A DNA stretch of 64,000 nucleotides from an uncultured Oscillospiraceae bacterium (GTDB lineage: Bacteria; Bacillota; Clostridia; Oscillospirales; Oscillospiraceae): assembly GCA_944385405.1 (NCBI GenBank), contig CALWXB010000001.1:62001-126000 (forward strand). The letters run 5' to 3'. Shown piece after piece: positions 19,506 through 29,954 of the stretch. Below the pieces are notes generated by a model that was not told where the DNA came from, searched no databases, and saw only the letters and a program-made list of their open reading frames with translations. Position numbers and translations under genes: made by a program. Within the stretch, counting starts at the first letter, position 1. Every line of letters starts with the position of its first letter.

Positions 19506-19878
19506 CTGTTTTTTCCTCCTCTGCGCTCTCCTGCTTCAGCAGGGCCGCGATCTCTTTCCGCTCATAGCCCAGGCGCAGCATAGCCGCCACAAACGTGCGG
19601 ATATGCCGCTCCGCCAGCTCCCGCTTTGCCGCCTCGATCATGGTCCGATCCTCCGTTACAAATCGTCCCGCGGTGCGCTGGCTGTACACCAGTCCGTCCC
19701 GCTCCAGCTCCGTCATGGCCCGCTGCATGGTGTTGGGGTTCACCCCGGCCTCCGTGGCCAGGTCCCGCACCGACGGCAGCCGTTCCCCCGGTGCAAACAT
19801 CCCGGAGACGATCCCGACCTTGATCTGCTCGATGAGCTGGGAGTAGATGGGGGCATCATTGGAAAACTGCCATCTCAT
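19486..19878 (-). CDS. GntR-family regulator, YtrA subfamily
   Basis: 130 aa, too short for a ligand-binding GntR domain and typical of the YtrA subfamily that controls adjacent ABC transporters. It has an N-terminal winged helix (SQLIEQIKVGIVSGMFAPGERLPSVRDLATEAGVNPNTMQRAMTEL region) and a short helical C-terminus for dimerisation. A perfect 11-bp inverted repeat overlaps its own promoter, indicating autoregulation. Confidence 0.92.
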   Translation of the reverse strand: MRWQFSNDAPIYSQLIEQIKVGIVSGMFAPGERLPSVRDLATEAGVNPNTMQRAMTELERDGLVYSQRTAGRFVTEDRTMIEAAKRELAERHIRTFVAAMLRLGYERKEIAALLKQESAEEEKTDVGFGV

Positions 19879-19908
19879 CCGTGGTTCCTCCAGTTCTGCA
19901 TCTCGTCT

Positions 19909-19961
19909 TGTGTTATTGTCCTAAGCAATTAATACAATAACACACTTTTTCCGTTTGTCAA
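19909..19961 (-). promoter_or_regulatory. Promoter and operator of the GntR-ABC operon
   Basis: TTGACA (19956-19961) and TATTGT (19934-19939) at 16-nt spacing. A perfect inverted repeat TGTGTTATTGT - 14 nt - ACAATAACACA (19909-19919 and 19934-19944) has one arm over the -10 box. It is the natural binding site for the adjacent YtrA-type repressor. Confidence 0.78.
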
Positions 19962-19972
19962 CCCCCTGCCCC

Positions 19973-20004
19973 AAAAAATCCGCCCCGGCAGATGCCGGGG
20001 CGGA
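19973..20004 (-). terminator. Terminator of the membrane XRE regulator gene
   Basis: CCGCCCCGGC / GCCGGGGCGG stem with A6 on the plus side, i.e. T6 on the minus strand, 11 nt after the stop at 20015. Confidence 0.82.
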
Positions 20005-20014
20005 TAACCAGGAT

Positions 20015-20752
20015 TCACTTGGAGTCCGCAAGAGCTGCGGCCGCCTGCGGCCGAGGTGGGTCCAGCTTCGGCCCCAAAAGGGCCACTGCCAGCCCCAGCG
20101 CCGCCGTGCCCAAGGCAAAGAGCAGCGTGCCGCCCATTCCCAGCCACAGCTCATACAGCGCCATCGTACCGCGCTCCAGAAGCGAGAAGAGCCACAGGCT
20201 CACCAGCACCTGTATCATGAGATCGGCGGTGCCCCAGAGCACGGCGGTCCATCCGAAGTGATGCCACCGCAGGGCGCCCTGCCGCCTTCGGCCCAGAGCC
20301 GCCGTCAGCACGCCGGCCGCTGCCAGACCGCCTGCCGCCGCGATCCGCTCCAGGCAGGCAAACAGATACTGCGCCGCTGCCTGGAACCACGAGAGGTGCC
20401 CCTCTGTCAGCATGCGCATGTAGGTCCAGCCGCCGGTCAGCAGCCGCAGCAGCCACAAAACGCCCAGCACTGCCAGTCCCACACCCAGCAGCCAGCCGCG
20501 GTCCGCCCACCAGGCGTGCAGCCGGATCAGCGCAGGCTGCTGCCGGGGAGAAGGGATCTCCTCCAGCAGCAGATAGTCCGTGGTGACCGCAAAATACCGG
20601 CTCAGGCGGATCACCTTCTCCGTCTCCGGCAGCGTCTCGTCCCGCTCCCACCGGCTCACCGCCTGGCGGCTGACGTCCAGCGCCTCCGCCAGGGCATCCT
20701 GGCTCAGGCTCCGCTGTGTCCGGAGCTTCTGCAGCTTTTCTCCGAAGGTCAT
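20015..20752 (-). CDS. XRE-family regulator with membrane C-terminus
   Basis: 245 aa from ATG at 20752, preceded by GAAAGGAGGGACGGGAT. The N-terminal 65 residues are a helix-turn-helix of the XRE/Cro type (LSQDALAEALDVSRQAVSRWERDETLPE). Residues about 90-245 contain four hydrophobic segments (for example [19 protein letters not shown] and TLLFALGTAALGLAVALLG). This one-component membrane regulator architecture is common in clostridia; the signal sensed and the targets are unknown. It is a single gene with its own terminator. Confidence 0.85.
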   Translation of the reverse strand: MTFGEKLQKLRTQRSLSQDALAEALDVSRQAVSRWERDETLPETEKVIRLSRYFAVTTDYLLLEEIPSPRQQPALIRLHAWWADRGWLLGVGLAVLGVLWLLRLLTGGWTYMRMLTEGHLSWFQAAAQYLFACLERIAAAGGLAAAGVLTAALGRRRQGALRWHHFGWTAVLWGTADLMIQVLVSLWLFSLLERGTMALYELWLGMGGTLLFALGTAALGLAVALLGPKLDPPRPQAAAALADSK

Positions 20753-20784
20753 ATCCCGTCCCTCCTTTCCTGATCCCACGGTAA

Positions 20785-20820
20785 CAAAAAACCGCGCCGG
20801 TGTCCAGCACACCGGCGCGG
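20785..20820 (-). terminator. Terminator of the Cof-type hydrolase gene
   Basis: CCGCGCCGGTGT / CACACCGGCGCGG-type stem with a T-rich tail on the minus strand. It lies in the short gap before the XRE gene and overlaps nothing coding. Confidence 0.82.
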
Positions 20821-20852
20821 AAATTCCGCAACCTCAGGTTGCGGCAGCCCTT

Positions 20853-21698
20853 TTACCGATAAATCCCCTCCAGGATCTCCACCACGTCCGCCAGGGCGTC
20901 GTGCTCCGCATGGGAGACAATGGTCGCCCCGCAGGCCCGCACAGCATCCACGCAGTTGTCCGGCGCAAAGCCCCGGGCAGCGGCGGTGAGCATGGAGATG
21001 TCGTTGGTCTCGTCTCCCACGCAGTAAACGTGGTCCATGGAGATGCCCAGACGGTCCGCCAGGCGGCGGATCATGCCGCCCTTGTTGGCGCCCCGGGCCG
21101 TCACCTCCAGCAGCGTCCGGCCGGAGTAGATGATCTCATAATCTCCGCTCCAGCCCTGAGTCTCCAGAAAGGCCCGGACCTCCTCCAGCTTTTCGTGCTC
21201 CTCTTCAAAAAGGAGCTTGCCCAGGGGCAGCGGCACCTCCGGCAGGGACGGAACCTCCGTCACCGCCACACCGGTAATGTGCTCATGCTGGCGGGTAATG
21301 GCATTGGGATGGACGGCATGGATGACATTGTCGATGTGGTAGGCCTCCACCGCCACCTCCGGAAAACGGTCCAGCACCGCCTGGCCCCGCTCCCGGGCCA
21401 GCGCGTCCAGCATAGCCGTCTCGATGTACTCGCCCCGGGCAAAATCATAGAGGCCCGCGCCGTTGCACACCACGCCGGGAGCATTCATGGGCACCAGCGG
21501 CGCGTACTTCAGGAAGGCCGCCAGCGCCCGGCCGGTGGCCACGGCAAAGCGTCCGCCCTGGGCCATGAACCGTTCCAGGGCAGCCCGGTTCCGGTGGGAC
21601 AGCTCCGGCACCGGCTTGCCGGTGCGCAGCGCCGCCTCCGTGTAGATCAAGGTATTGTCAAAATCGCTGGCCAGCAGCACACCGTCGAATCTTCCCAT
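20853..21698 (-). CDS. Cof-type HAD-superfamily hydrolase
   Basis: 281 aa. HAD motif I is ASDFDNTLIY (DxD variant DFDNT), motif II TGRALAAF, motif III a Lys in the GANKGGMIRRLADRLG segment, and motif IV GDETNDISML. It has the IIB cap insertion typical of Cof phosphatases acting on sugar phosphates or cofactors such as pyridoxal phosphate and FMN. Specificity is not predictable. It is monocistronic, bracketed by terminators. Confidence 0.88.
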   Translation of the reverse strand: MGRFDGVLLASDFDNTLIYTEAALRTGKPVPELSHRNRAALERFMAQGGRFAVATGRALAAFLKYAPLVPMNAPGVVCNGAGLYDFARGEYIETAMLDALARERGQAVLDRFPEVAVEAYHIDNVIHAVHPNAITRQHEHITGVAVTEVPSLPEVPLPLGKLLFEEEHEKLEEVRAFLETQGWSGDYEIIYSGRTLLEVTARGANKGGMIRRLADRLGISMDHVYCVGDETNDISMLTAAARGFAPDNCVDAVRACGATIVSHAEHDALADVVEILEGIYR

Positions 21699-21715
21699 GT
21701 ATCCCTCTCCTTTTC

Positions 21716-21746
21716 AAAAAACGCCGCCCGCACTGGGCGGGCGGCG
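21716..21746 (-). terminator. Terminator of the holB-ricT operon
   Basis: CGCCGCCCGC / GCGGGCGGCG-type stem immediately past the ricT stop, with T6 on the minus strand. Confidence 0.85.
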
Positions 21747-21751
21747 TCCGC

Positions 21752-23014
21752 TTATTCGGCGTTCTCTCCGCCGCTCTTGCCGCCGCTGCGGCGGCGGCCG
21801 CCCCGGTGCCGGGGCTTGCGGCGCTTGACTTCCTCACCGCCGGCGGCACCCTCCGCCTTTTGGGGGCGGGGCGGCTGCTTCTGCTCGCCCTGCTTGGGCG
21901 GGCGGGGCTGCCGGGGCTTTTTATCCGCCTCCCCTGGTGCTTTGGAGCCCTCCGGTGCCTTGGCAGGCGCCGCGGCAATGCCCAGGCCGCCGCTGCGGCG
22001 GCGGCCGCCCCGATGGCGGCGGCGGGGCTTTCCGTCCCCGTCCTGGCCCATCTTCTCCCGGATGGGGGCGTCCTCCAGCTCCGGTGCGGTATAGAAGGGC
22101 GTGGCGGTGATCACCGGGGTGAGGAACTCCTCTTCAGGCTTTTCCTCCACATACCGGGCGGGCCGCTCCGGAATGGCGATGCCCTCCCGGCTGCCCTTGC
22201 CGTTGCGCAGCACGCACACCTCGCAGCCGTGATACGTCTTGAGGGGCTCATTGGGGCCTGCGGAGTCCAGATTCACCTTCATGGTCTCCCGCAGCAGATC
22301 CACGCTTTTCACATTGCCGGGCCCGTCGGGAGTCTGCACGAAGGACTCCACCTTGGGCATGCGCTTGGCGGCGTCCTCATAGGCATTCTGCTCATATTTC
22401 AGGCAGCACATCAGCCGCCCGCAGGTGCCGGAAATCTTGGCGGGATTCAGGCTCAGGTTCTGGGTCTTGGCCATCTTGATGGATACGGGCATGAATCCGT
22501 CCAGGAACTGAGAGCAGCAAAACGGCCGCCCACAGATGCCAAGGCCCCCGATCATCTTGGCCTCGTCCCGGACGCCGATCTGCCGCAGCTCGATGCGGGC
22601 GCGGAACACGCCCGCCAGATCCCGCACCAGCTCCCGGAAATCCACCCGGCCGTCTGCCGTGAAATAAAAGATGATCTTGTTGCCGTCAAAGCTGGCGGAT
22701 ACGTTCACCAGCTTCATCTCCAGGCCGTGATCCGCGATCTTCTTCTCGCAGATGTCGAAGGCCTCGCTCTCTTTCTTCCGGTTGCGCTCCACGGTACGCC
22801 GGTCGGTGTCCGTGGCCATGCGCAGCACGGCGCACAGGGGCCGGACGATGGCCGCGTCGTCCACATCGTGGTTGCCCTCCGTGCAGGTGGCAAATTCCAT
22901 GCCTGCGGCGGTCTCCACGATCACCTGGTCCCCCATCTTCACCGAAAGTCCCTTGGGGTCAAAATAATAATTCTTGCACCCGCCCCGAAAGCGGACACTG
23001 ATCACTTCCGTCAA
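21752..23014 (-). CDS. ricT: RicT (YaaT), PSP1-domain protein with Arg/Gly-rich tail
   Basis: 420 aa, about 120-150 longer than ordinary RicT. The PSP1 core (about 1-290) is standard: VRFRGGCKNYYFDPKGL, the iron-sulfur/zinc cysteines in RMIGGLGICGRPFCCSQFL and ISGTCGRLMCCLKYEQNAYED, and ATDTDRRTVERNRKKE. In Bacillus RicT works with RicA and RicF in the Y-complex that directs RNase Y and affects sporulation. The extension from about residue 320 is low complexity, with two RHRGGRRRSGG-like blocks about 80 residues apart joined by Ala/Pro/Lys-rich sequence. Its ATG overlaps the holB stop by 4 nt. Confidence 0.92.
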   Translation of the reverse strand: MTEVISVRFRGGCKNYYFDPKGLSVKMGDQVIVETAAGMEFATCTEGNHDVDDAAIVRPLCAVLRMATDTDRRTVERNRKKESEAFDICEKKIADHGLEMKLVNVSASFDGNKIIFYFTADGRVDFRELVRDLAGVFRARIELRQIGVRDEAKMIGGLGICGRPFCCSQFLDGFMPVSIKMAKTQNLSLNPAKISGTCGRLMCCLKYEQNAYEDAAKRMPKVESFVQTPDGPGNVKSVDLLRETMKVNLDSAGPNEPLKTYHGCEVCVLRNGKGSREGIAIPERPARYVEEKPEEEFLTPVITATPFYTAPELEDAPIREKMGQDGDGKPRRRHRGGRRRSGGLGIAAAPAKAPEGSKAPGEADKKPRQPRPPKQGEQKQPPRPQKAEGAAGGEEVKRRKPRHRGGRRRSGGKSGGENAE

Positions 23015-23868
23015 AGAATACCCTCCAATTCCACCGCCAGGGCGCCCAAAACATGGCCTGCACCCACGTTATAGGCGCACTCCCCGCGATACTTCTGCAA
23101 TAATTCTATTGTGCGCATGATTTGCCTTTTTGTCAAGTTTTTCGCAAGAAATGCGGGGATCTCCCCGCCTTGCGCGCCGCCCCTGGCACCGCAGCGCAGC
23201 GCCAGCGCCGCCGCGAAAAGGCCCCGGGCCTCCTCCAGCAGTCCCGCCAGCTCCTCCCGGGTCATGCGGCTGCGCTCCAGACGCACCGCCAGCTCCGCCG
23301 CAGCGCCCCGGCGTCCCACACACCGGCACAGCTCCGCCGCAGCCTCCGCCCCAGCGCCTGTCTCCGGCTCCGAGAGCGGATGGAGTTTCAGTTCCACACA
23401 GCGGGAGCGGAGGGTGGGCAGCACCTGGGCGGCGTTTTCCGCGCAGAACAGGAAGGAGGCATAGGGCGGTCCCTCCTCCACGATCTTCAAAAGCACGTTT
23501 TGGTCCTGCTCCGTCAAAAGGCCGCAGTCCGGAAAGAGATACACCTTCCGCTGCCCTTGGTTGGGCCGGATATAGGCGTCCGTCCGCACCGCCCGCACCA
23601 CATCCACGGCGATGTTTTTATGCTGGTCATCCCGGACCGTGACTACATCGGGGTGGATATCCGAGAGCACCCGGCGGCACTCCGCGCACACGCCGCACGG
23701 ACGTCCCTCCGGCGATGCACATTCCATGGCGGCGGCGGCAAAGCGGGCGGCGGCCAGGCGGGGCCCCGCGCCGGAAAACAGCAGCGCGTGGGACAGTGCC
23801 CCCCGGGCGGCGGCCTCCCGGATCCGGGCGGCGGCGGGGTCGGCTTCAGGCAGGCCAAAGGCGTTCAT
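23011..23868 (-). CDS. holB: DNA polymerase III delta-prime subunit
   Basis: 285 aa from ATG at 23868, set by GAGAGGAGATCCTTC; the frame opens 42 nt further upstream without a site. It is a clamp-loader AAA+ subunit: HALLFSGAGPRLAAARFAAAAMEC in place of a functional P-loop (as usual for delta-prime), a zinc module C-x7-C-x2-C-x2-C in CASPEGRPCGVCAECRRV, and the VDVVRAVRTDAYIRPNQGQRKVYLFPDCG sensor region. The gene pair holB-ricT is the standard Firmicute arrangement, which also supports the ricT call. Confidence 0.93.
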   Translation of the reverse strand: MNAFGLPEADPAAARIREAAARGALSHALLFSGAGPRLAAARFAAAAMECASPEGRPCGVCAECRRVLSDIHPDVVTVRDDQHKNIAVDVVRAVRTDAYIRPNQGQRKVYLFPDCGLLTEQDQNVLLKIVEEGPPYASFLFCAENAAQVLPTLRSRCVELKLHPLSEPETGAGAEAAAELCRCVGRRGAAAELAVRLERSRMTREELAGLLEEARGLFAAALALRCGARGGAQGGEIPAFLAKNLTKRQIMRTIELLQKYRGECAYNVGAGHVLGALAVELEGIL

Positions 23869-24005
23869 GAAGGATCTCCTCTCAGCGGTGTTTTTTTCAT
23901 CATACCACACCCGCCGGCAAATGAAAAGACGCCCTGGCGGGGGTCTCCGCCGGGCTTTCGTCAGAAATGTTTAATTCCCTCTTTTTTTCTTATCGCTTTT
24001 ATGCA

Positions 24006-24034
24006 TTGTTTTCCAGAAAAACAGCGATTATAAT
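24006..24034 (+). promoter_or_regulatory. Promoter of ppdK
   Basis: TTGTTT (24006-24011), 17-nt spacer, TATAAT (24029-24034). The leader to the start codon is about 90 nt. Confidence 0.75.
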
Positions 24035-24052
24035 ATTAGCGTCGTTTTGGTC

Positions 24053-24072
24053 AATCGTTTGGCCAAACGATT
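24053..24072. promoter_or_regulatory. 20-nt perfect palindrome in the ppdK leader
   Basis: AATCGTTTGGCCAAACGATT, centred about 20 nt past the expected transcription start. The position suits a roadblock operator; I do not recognise the regulator. Confidence 0.55.
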
Positions 24073-24128
24073 TTCTCAGGATCGTCAATCTGCCCTTCGG
24101 GGCAGCTGCAAAAAACGGAGGAATGAAA

Positions 24129-26762
<2,634 letters not shown>

Positions 26763-26790
26763 AAGTTCCCTGACACCGGATAAATAATGC

Positions 26791-26832
26791 TCCCGCCCTG
26801 GCTTTTACTGAGTCAGGGCGGGAATTTTATTG
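26791..26832 (+). terminator. Terminator now serving ppdK
   Basis: TCCCGCCCTG / CAGGGCGGGA stem (26791-26823) followed by ATTTTATTG. By the island interpretation it belongs to the inserted DNA and replaces the native terminator at 43861. Confidence 0.75.
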
Positions 26833-26845
26833 TCGCAGGGGCCAT

Positions 26846-26874
26846 ATTGGAACCTGCGACCGTCCGGTTATGAG
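26846..26874 (-). other. tRNA-Met-like fragment (anticodon loop to T-arm)
   Basis: The minus strand reads CTCATAACCGGACGGTCGC and then AGGTTCCAAT, which resembles a tRNA-Met from the CAU anticodon loop through the variable loop into the T-loop. The 5' half of the anticodon stem does not pair, and no acceptor stem follows, so this is not a functional tRNA. It may be a relic of a tRNA-targeted att site within the island's left end. Confidence 0.35.
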
Positions 26875-27023
26875 AAGCCTTATGTCTTTTATTTTTTGTT
26901 GCAGGCGATCCATTTTACCTTACTAGGAGGCAAAAATGCGTTTGCAGAGGGCAGTATCATTTCAATAAATTCAATGCCCTTTTACAGCTTTGTGCGCCAA
27001 ATGTGCGCCAAAAAGATTAATCT
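26875..27023. other. Non-coding stretch between ppdK terminator and CRISPR array
   Basis: An AGGAGGCAAAAATG signal is present at 26926-26939 but opens only a 10-codon frame. A short direct repeat (TGTGCGCCAA twice, near 26992-27011) lies just before the degenerate end of the array. Nothing else recognisable. Confidence 0.5.
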
Positions 27024-27788
27024 ACGATCCCGCGAGGGGAGCGACCTCCATAAGTTCCGGTTCCGGTGTATTTGCCTTATTTCAACCCACGCTCCCCGTG
27101 TGGGGAGCGACGCTGCCGTCAGGCAGGACCTCCCGGTCCTCCTTCTATTTCAACCCACGCTCCCCGTGTGGGGAGCGACCGATCAAACCGCTTAGGATCG
27201 ACCGTGATAGTAATATTTCAACCCACGCTCCCCGTGTGGGGAGCGACGGCATTGCAACCGGTGACACTGGAGGCACTACTATATTTCAACCCACGCTCCC
27301 CGTGTGGGGAGCGACTACCATAATGCTATCAAGCGGATGGGACTTCATATATTTCAACCCACGCTCCCCGTGTGGGGAGCGACGGATGTTGCTGGCGCCG
27401 CCCGGCCAGATCTGCCCGATTTCAACCCACGCTCCCCGTGTGGGGAGCGACTGGACCTGCTGGGATGCAGCGAGACGACCGTCCGATTTCAACCCACGCT
27501 CCCCGTGTGGGGAGCGACGCCAACAGCCACCGCCAGCCGCTGCGGAGCCACATTTCAACCCACGCTCCCCGTGTGGGGAGCGACAAGATGATTGAGGTAA
27601 CTGAGCGCAAGCGTGTCCCCGAATTTCAACCCACGCTCCCCGTGTGGGGAGCGACTAACGGTTACAGAGCCGTCATCATTTGTGCGCTTATTTCAACCCA
27701 CGCTCCCCGTGTGGGGAGCGACTGTTCTCCTCCATAGTCCTGTTCTCCTTTCTTAATTTCAACCCACGCTCCCCGTGTGGGGAGCGAC
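27024..27788 (-). CRISPR. Type I-C CRISPR array, 11 intact repeats plus one decayed
   Basis: Eleven identical 33-nt repeats start at 27079, 27147, 27215, 27283, 27351, 27419, 27486, 27552, 27623, 27690 and 27756. On the plus strand each starts ATTTCAACCC and ends GGGGAGCGAC; on the minus strand they start GTCGCTCCCC and end GGGTTGAAAT, the I-C orientation. Ten spacers between them are 33-38 nt, mostly 35. A twelfth, decayed repeat (27024-27045, GATCCC-GCGAGGGGAGCGAC with one base missing) bounds an eleventh 33-nt spacer and marks the trailer end. Transcription is therefore right to left, in line with the cas genes, and new spacers enter near 27789. Confidence 0.98.
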
Positions 27789-27963
27789 TGCAGATATAGA
27801 CAAAAACACATCTGCGATTTTATATATATCAGATAAATTACAGAGCAGTTATTGTGCTCTGACAAGACAAATGAATTATATAGCAGCAATACATTTGAAA
27901 AAGGGGGCGTCTTTCGGGTGCGAACCTCCCAGACGATTGATGTTCTCTATCACCTCGCACTAA
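27789..27963 (-). promoter_or_regulatory. CRISPR leader
   Basis: 175 nt of AT-rich sequence between cas2 and the first repeat, with no ORF of note. Its position beside the conserved repeat end and downstream of cas2 fits the leader that drives pre-crRNA and directs spacer acquisition. A TATATATAA-like tract near 27820-27830 (minus strand) could be the -10 region. Confidence 0.75.
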
Positions 27964-28254
27964 CTAAAGGATCAGAGGTTCCTCAGGGAGATAAGATGAT
28001 TTGCATCCAAAATGTTCAATCTTACTTTCATAGCGGCTCCCCAGATAATAAAAGCGCAGGCTATCCCTGTTCTGATCCATGATAGACAACAATTTTGCCT
28101 GAAGTAATTTGCATTGTGCCGGGTCAAGCAGGCATTCAAACACCGAGCACTGTACCCGCTGACCGTAATTGACACATTGCTTGGCAATTTGCCGCAGACG
28201 CTTGCGCCCGGCAGCATCTTCAGTATTGACATCGTACGTAATCAGTACCAGCAT
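27964..28254 (-). CDS. cas2: CRISPR-associated endonuclease Cas2
   Basis: 96 aa, usual length. The ferredoxin-like N-terminus VLITYDVNTEDAAGRKRLRQIAKQCVNYGQRVQCSVFE-type pattern is canonical for I-C Cas2 (catalytic-position Asp in YDV). With Cas1 it forms the spacer integrase. It lies 9 nt downstream of cas1 and is the last cas gene before the leader. Confidence 0.97.
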   Translation of the reverse strand: MLVLITYDVNTEDAAGRKRLRQIAKQCVNYGQRVQCSVFECLLDPAQCKLLQAKLLSIMDQNRDSLRFYYLGSRYESKIEHFGCKSSYLPEEPLIL

Positions 28255-28263
28255 ATCCCACCT

Positions 28264-29295
28264 TCACTTCCATAAAAACGGCGGATATATATCCAGATCC
28301 CCCCTCAGATGCCGTGCCAACAACAAGGCCTGAAGATAAGGTACTAGTCCCCATGGAACCTTTTCTCCCAGAAACGGATGGGTCAAGACATCCCTTTTCC
28401 GTTCCTGCCAGCGCTGAAGAAAAACGCGTTTTCCGTTCTCGTTGAGAAAAACGCCACCGTTTTCCCGATAGTCAAAATCTGATTTTTGAAAAATCCGGTT
28501 ATTGATGCAGGTAAGGACAAACCGATCCGCAACACAAGGCCGAAATTCTTCCATCAGATCCAGGGCAAGTGAACTGCGTCCCGGCCGGTCTCGATGCAAA
28601 AAGCCCACATAGGCGTCCAGTCCCACACTCTCCAAAGCCCAGGCGCAATCGTGGGACAGAAGACTGTAGGCAAAAGAAAGCAGCGCATTCACCGGATCCA
28701 CTGGCGGCCGGCGGTTTCGGGTTTCAAAATGGAATACGGCGGGGTCCCCCAGAATCAACTGATCAAATACGCTGAAGTAGGCGGTAGCACCGGCCCCCTC
28801 CAGTCCACGCAATGTGTCGAGATCCGTTTGACGCAGAAGTTGTGGCATCAACCGTTTCAACTGCTCCGATACATCCCCCAGACGCCGTGCGTCCACTCGC
28901 AATCCGTGATCCCGGCGGGTACGTTCAATGCTCCATCGGGCATTATGGATTTTGCCGAAAACCATGGTACGGGCAATTAAGCAACTTTGAGCGGGGTTAT
29001 CTGCTACCCGGTACTGGGTGCGGCGCAAAAGCACATTCCCGTTGGCCTCTCCGGTAACCCGGGCTAAAAATTTTCCCCGGGGCGTACAGAAGGAAAGAGA
29101 AATACCTCTCTGAGCGCAAGCACCCATCAGGGCGGGTGAGGCGCCTGGATAGGAAAAGGAGATGATTGCAGACAGTGTATGGAGGGGGTAACGGGCCACT
29201 ACGTTCTTTTCTCGGTTGGCCACCACATTTTCTCCGTCCAGGGAGAGATAGATGTCCTCGGAGGTCACAAAAAGGGTGTTGAGCAAACGCCTCAT
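28264..29295 (-). CDS. cas1: CRISPR-associated integrase Cas1 (I-C)
   Basis: 343 aa from ATG at 29295, which follows GGAGGTGGAACC and overlaps the cas4 stop (ATGA); a longer frame upstream is inside cas4. It starts MRRLLNTLFVTSEDIYLSLDGENVV. The acidic/His metal site is represented by the helical domain segments around LEGAGATAYFSVFD (Glu), SLLSHDCAWALESVGLDAYVGFLH (His) and DLMEEFRPCVADR (Glu/Asp). It catalyses spacer integration at the leader-repeat junction. Confidence 0.97.
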   Translation of the reverse strand: MRRLLNTLFVTSEDIYLSLDGENVVANREKNVVARYPLHTLSAIISFSYPGASPALMGACAQRGISLSFCTPRGKFLARVTGEANGNVLLRRTQYRVADNPAQSCLIARTMVFGKIHNARWSIERTRRDHGLRVDARRLGDVSEQLKRLMPQLLRQTDLDTLRGLEGAGATAYFSVFDQLILGDPAVFHFETRNRRPPVDPVNALLSFAYSLLSHDCAWALESVGLDAYVGFLHRDRPGRSSLALDLMEEFRPCVADRFVLTCINNRIFQKSDFDYRENGGVFLNENGKRVFLQRWQERKRDVLTHPFLGEKVPWGLVPYLQALLLARHLRGDLDIYPPFLWK

Positions 29296-29954
29296 GGTTC
29301 CACCTCCATCGCCTGCAGCAGATAGGTATCTGTGGTTTTCCCCTTCATCAAGGCAGGCAAGCACAACTCTTTCAGTGAGCAGGAACTACATCCCTTTGTG
29401 GGTTTGACTTTCGGTGTATATCCACGGGCGTAAAGCCTGTGCATCTCCTCCAGCATAGTGACTACCTGTTCCCGAAGTTCCTGCGTAAAGGAGACCACCA
29501 TCCGCCGTCGGGTTTCCCCGTAAAAAAGGGCTCCTTCTGATATGGTACAGCAGAGCATCTCCTCCAAGCACATGGTCTGTGCACACAACTGCAGTTCATC
29601 CGCCTGATGCGCCTTGGGTATGCCTCGCTTGTACTCCACAGGAAAGGGAGTCCACAGTCCGACCTCCCCATGGAGTGGGACGCCGTTTGGATTGGCGCGG
29701 AACTCCACCACATCACATTTCCCAGAGATCCCCAGAGTAGAAGAGGACACGGAGAGTCCCCGGAGAATCAGAGTATCACCACGACGTTCCCGGGCCTGCT
29801 CATCGTGAGCGCGGCCATGGAGCAGACTTCCCTCCACAGTACGCAGATTCTCCTGCCATTGCTGCTCAATATGAATGAGAGCCCACTGGCGGCGGCAGAA
29901 GGCAAAGTGCTGCAAGCCGGAGAGTTGGAGGTATTCCTCCTCACGGTAGATCAC
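29292..29954 (-). CDS. cas4: CRISPR-associated exonuclease Cas4
   Basis: 220 aa. The N-terminal LQHFAFCRRQWALIHIE holds the first cluster Cys, and KGCSSCSLKELCLP near the C-terminus holds the other three, giving the RecB-type nuclease with a 4Fe-4S cluster. The central acidic residues and VEYKRG (motif with catalytic Lys) are present. In I-C systems Cas4 selects PAM-containing, correctly trimmed prespacers for Cas1-Cas2. It overlaps cas7 and cas1 by 4 nt each. Confidence 0.96.
   Translation of the reverse strand: MIYREEEYLQLSGLQHFAFCRRQWALIHIEQQWQENLRTVEGSLLHGRAHDEQARERRGDTLILRGLSVSSSTLGISGKCDVVEFRANPNGVPLHGEVGLWTPFPVEYKRGIPKAHQADELQLCAQTMCLEEMLCCTISEGALFYGETRRRMVVSFTQELREQVVTMLEEMHRLYARGYTPKVKPTKGCSSCSLKELCLPALMKGKTTDTYLLQAMEVEP

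Noticed and set aside
26926..26969. AGGAGGCAAAAATG start signal left of the CRISPR array
   Set aside because: It opens only ten codons (MRLQRAVSFQ) before a stop; no support as a gene.
27013..27045. Possible second CRISPR array or leader at the left end
   Set aside because: Only one decayed repeat is present, and its decay, together with the position of cas2, marks it as the trailer end of the same array.
26990..27595. Overlapping open frames across 27.0-27.7 kb with repeated FNPRSPCGER peptides
   Set aside because: The peptide repeat is the translation of the CRISPR repeat; there is no gene.
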